From: JASJHI01 sp965371355
GTDB lineage: Bacteria; Actinomycetota; Acidimicrobiia; Acidimicrobiales; Ilumatobacteraceae
DNA length: 7,488 bases
Direction: 5' to 3'
NCBI GenBank assembly: GCA_965371355.1
Contig: CBDUYD010000140.1
Location: 1 to 7,488, forward strand
In this document: positions 6,209 to 7,488 of the stretch, one piece after another
How the letters are laid out: every line of letters starts with the position of its first letter
Position numbering within the stretch: position 1 is the stretch's first letter
Made by a program: the position numbers and the translations under genes
The notes under the pieces: model-generated
What the model saw: the letters and a program-made list of their open reading frames with translations, nothing else
Told to the model about the DNA's origin: nothing
The model's database searches: none

Positions 6209-7015
6209 TCAGCAGGCCAGCGCTGCCGCGGTGCGCACGGCCTCTGCGCGCGCCGCCTCGGCGAAATCGTCGCCGCCGCTCGCGTAGAGCACCGCTCGCG
6301 AAGAGTTGACGATCAATCCGCGCCCGTCGGCGTCGGCACCTCGTTGGACGACGGTTTCGGCATCGCCGCCCTGCGCGCCAACGCCTGGCACGAGCAGTGG
6401 CAGGTCGGGGGCGATCGAGCGCACGTCGGCCAATTCTGCGGGGTAGGTCGCGCCGACGACCAGCCCACAATCGCCGAGCTGCGCCCACTCGGACGCGACC
6501 CGCGCGGCCACGTGCAGATAGAACGGGCGACCGTCCGACACGAGCGACTGGAAGTCGTCTCCACCCGGGTTGCTGGTGCGACAGAGCACGATGATGCCTC
6601 CGCCGTGCTCGAGGTACGGCGCGATCGAGTCGGTCCCGAGGTAGGGGCTGACCGTGACCGCGTGGGCGCCGAACCGGTCGAAGGCCTCCCGGGCGTAGTG
6701 CTCGGCCGTCGACCCGATGTCACCACGCTTCGCGTCGAGGATCAGCGTGACGTCGGGATACCGCTCGCGGATGTAGTGACAGATCCGTTCGAGCGTCGCT
6801 TCCTCGCGCTGGCTGGCGAAGTAGGCGATCTGCGGCTTGAACGCGCAGACGAGATCGGCGGTCGCGTCGATGATCTCCCGGCAGAACCGTTCGGTGGCGT
6901 CGGGCGCACCGCGCAGTGGCGCCGGCATCCGGTCGGGGTCGGGATCGAGCCCCACGCACAGCATCGAGCCGGCGGACGACCACGAACGCTCGAGTTGTAC
7001 GTGGAACGACGTCAC
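6209..7015 (-). CDS. pyrF: Orotidine 5'-phosphate decarboxylase (type 2, actinobacterial form)
   Basis: PyrF decarboxylates orotidine monophosphate to UMP, the last step of pyrimidine synthesis, in the cytoplasm. The 268-residue length fits the longer type-2 family. The substrate Lys60 (FKPQIAYF), the charge network Asp94-x-Lys96-xx-Asp99 within DAKRGDIGSTAEHY (94-107), the loop SPYLGTDS (123-130), VPGVGAQGGD (209-218) and the phosphate-binding Arg240 in NSSRAV (237-242) are all present. The GTG at 7015 is the only plausible start: an in-frame stop lies 25 bases upstream at 7042-7040 with no ATG or GTG between. No Shine-Dalgarno site precedes it. It follows the ferredoxin gene after 38 bp on the same strand, so it may be read from an upstream promoter. 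A five-codon ORF overlaps its start as GTGA. Its stop codon is one base from that of serA, so no terminator fits between them. Confidence 0.93.
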   Translation of the reverse strand: MTSFHVQLERSWSSAGSMLCVGLDPDPDRMPAPLRGAPDATERFCREIIDATADLVCAFKPQIAYFASQREEATLERICHYIRERYPDVTLILDAKRGDIGSTAEHYAREAFDRFGAHAVTVSPYLGTDSIAPYLEHGGGIIVLCRTSNPGGDDFQSLVSDGRPFYLHVAARVASEWAQLGDCGLVVGATYPAELADVRSIAPDLPLLVPGVGAQGGDAETVVQRGADADGRGLIVNSSRAVLYASGGDDFAEAARAEAVRTAAALAC

Positions 7016-7021
7016 TCGCGC

Positions 7022-7056
7022 GCGTTCATTCGTGTGCGTTCACCAGCCGGCGTTCA
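7022..7056. repeat. Three GCGTTCA heptamers at exact 14-bp spacing
   Basis: GCGTTCA occurs at 7022-7028, 7036-7042 and 7050-7056, each start 14 bases apart, filling the short gap between the ferredoxin and pyrF genes. On the minus strand each copy reads TGAACGC. Because 14 is not a multiple of three, the three TGA triplets fall in three different frames. The first one on that strand (7056-7054) is the ferredoxin stop. The sequence between copies differs, so only the heptamers are conserved. Confidence 0.7.
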
Positions 7057-7242
7057 CTCGACGGAGATCGCGGCGGTCGGGCAGAGATCGACGGCCTCGT
7101 TCACCTTGGCCTCGAGTTCGGGACCGGGCTCGTCGATCAGCACGTACAGGTAGCCGTCGCTGCGGACCTCGAACACCTCGGGGCAGATCTGCATGCACGT
7201 TCCGGTCGAGGCACACAGATCGAAGTCGACCTTCACTTTCAT
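7054..7242 (-). CDS. Small single-cluster ferredoxin, probably [3Fe-4S]
   Basis: This 62-residue acidic ferredoxin has Cys10, Cys16, Cys20-Pro and Cys54-Pro. The usual second cluster cysteine of CxxCxxC is Thr13, giving CASTGTC. In one-cluster ferredoxins the ligands are positions 1, 2, 3 and the distal Cys-Pro, so Cys10, Cys16 and Cys54 would hold a [3Fe-4S] cluster. Cys20 matches a non-ligand cysteine seen in Desulfovibrio-type ferredoxins. Such proteins typically pass electrons to cytochrome P450s or other oxygenases in actinobacteria; no P450 gene lies in the window. ATG 7242 is preceded by GAGGGG (7254-7249) with 6-base spacing. The gene starts 21 bp after the stop of the partial gene upstream and lies 38 bp before pyrF, so a three-gene transcript is possible. 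Length and motif order fit the family well; the cluster type is inference. Confidence 0.88.
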   Translation of the reverse strand: MKVKVDFDLCASTGTCMQICPEVFEVRSDGYLYVLIDEPGPELEAKVNEAVDLCPTAAISVE

Positions 7243-7248
7243 GGTAAT

Positions 7249-7254
7249 CCCCTC
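7249..7254 (-). promoter_or_regulatory. Ribosome binding site of the ferredoxin gene
   Basis: On the minus strand GAGGGG lies 6 bases before the ATG at 7242. It is the strongest ribosome site on the minus strand of this window, inside the 21-bp gap after the upstream gene. Confidence 0.65.
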
Positions 7255-7263
7255 GCTGTCGGT

Positions 7264-7488
7264 TCAGGACTTCGATTGACGGTAGCCGTCGTCGAGTGCG
7301 GCCTGCGCGTTCGGGTAGCAGCGCTCTGACTTCGTGATGGCGTAGAAGCGGCCCTCGGGCACGTGGAAGATTCCCGACTTCTCGTTGGCCCTGATCGGGT
7401 ATCCCTCGGGGCACGATCCGTCGTCGAGCGGGGCCGCCCACGTCGCGGAGTCATCGGGCCCTGGTGCGGATGGTGCCGATGGTGCGGG
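7264..7488 (-). CDS. C-terminal part of a protein with a small Cys-pair C-terminal domain ('sunset'-like), partial
   Basis: Reading the minus strand from the window edge gives 74 residues in one open frame, ending at TGA 7266-7264. No start codon lies in the window, so the gene begins beyond base 7488. The visible part opens with a Pro/Ala/Ser-rich linker (PAPSAPSAPGP) and then a compact domain of about 50 residues: CPEGYPIRANEKSGIFHVP, then GRFYAITKSERCYPNAQAAL and GYRQSK. I recognise this pattern (CP..YPIK.N..S.I.HVPG...Y..T..E.CF....A...GYR) as a small C-terminal domain common in actinobacterial and other bacterial proteins, often behind low-complexity or membrane-anchored regions; NCBI annotation calls a similar one 'sunset domain'. 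Its function is not known to me. Cys26 and Cys57 of the fragment could pair or bind metal. The stop lies 21 bp before the ferredoxin start on the same strand, which suggests an operon. Two other minus-strand frames open here look like shadows. Confidence 0.7.
   Translation of the reverse strand, partial: PAPSAPSAPGPDDSATWAAPLDDGSCPEGYPIRANEKSGIFHVPEGRFYAITKSERCYPNAQAALDDGYRQSKS

Noticed and set aside
6155..7153. Plus-strand open frame (332 codons) over pyrF and the ferredoxin gene
   Set aside because: It overlaps the serA end, pyrF and the ferredoxin on the opposite strand and shows no recognisable domain.
7040..7441. Minus-strand open frames of 133 and 71 codons over the ferredoxin and the edge gene
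   Set aside because: Both are Arg/Pro/Ser/Thr-rich shadows. The ferredoxin frame and the partial gene frame explain the same bases with clear motifs.

Overview
This 7.5 kb window is gene-dense, GC-rich bacterial DNA with very short intergenic gaps, GTG as well as ATG starts, and no RNA genes, insertion sequences, CRISPR arrays or phage genes that I can see. The gene content fits a high-GC actinobacterium: a membrane PASTA-repeat protein, a multifunctional-enzyme-type short-chain dehydrogenase, an SCP2-like protein, long-form SerA, the actinobacterial-type PyrF and a P450-type small ferredoxin. My best guess is the Acidimicrobiia/Ilumatobacter neighbourhood. That placement is an impression from protein style and was not tested.

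Layout. Bases 1-1221 (+) hold the C-terminal part of a transmembrane protein with four PASTA repeats, probably a Ser/Thr kinase whose catalytic domain lies upstream of the window. A hairpin at 1232-1253 may end its transcript. Bases 1321-2199 (+) encode an SDR that resembles the dehydrogenase module of peroxisomal multifunctional enzyme type 2 (MFE-2). It converges, with an 18-bp gap, on a three-gene minus-strand run. In transcription order that run is a COG3375-type GNAT acyltransferase (4554-3805), an N-succinylamino acid racemase/o-succinylbenzoate synthase of the enolase superfamily (3808-2654, joined to the GNAT gene by a GTGA overlap), and an SCP2-like lipid-binding protein (2625-2218). 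Divergent from the GNAT gene is serA (4642-6207, +), D-3-phosphoglycerate dehydrogenase. serA ends one base from the stop of pyrF (7015-6209, -), orotidine-5'-phosphate decarboxylase. Upstream of pyrF on the minus strand are a 62-residue ferredoxin (7242-7054) and the C-terminal 74 residues of a gene that enters from beyond base 7488.

How the genes fit together. The GNAT/NSAR pair is the most interesting unit. Every active-site residue of the NSAR/OSBS family can be placed, including the second-shell Arg linked to racemase activity. The tight coupling to a GNAT gene suggests N-acylation plus racemisation of amino acids, with menaquinone synthesis as the alternative or additional role. The partner deacylase known from Geobacillus is absent from the window. 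The SDR and SCP2 genes suggest acyl-CoA or sterol-like lipid metabolism. SerA and PyrF are housekeeping biosynthesis. I see no clearly novel multi-gene system. The items worth a second look are the NSAR cassette, a nested palindrome in the GNAT/serA divergent promoter region, a triple 14-bp-spaced repeat before pyrF that puts stops in all three frames, and the unusual ferredoxin cluster motif.
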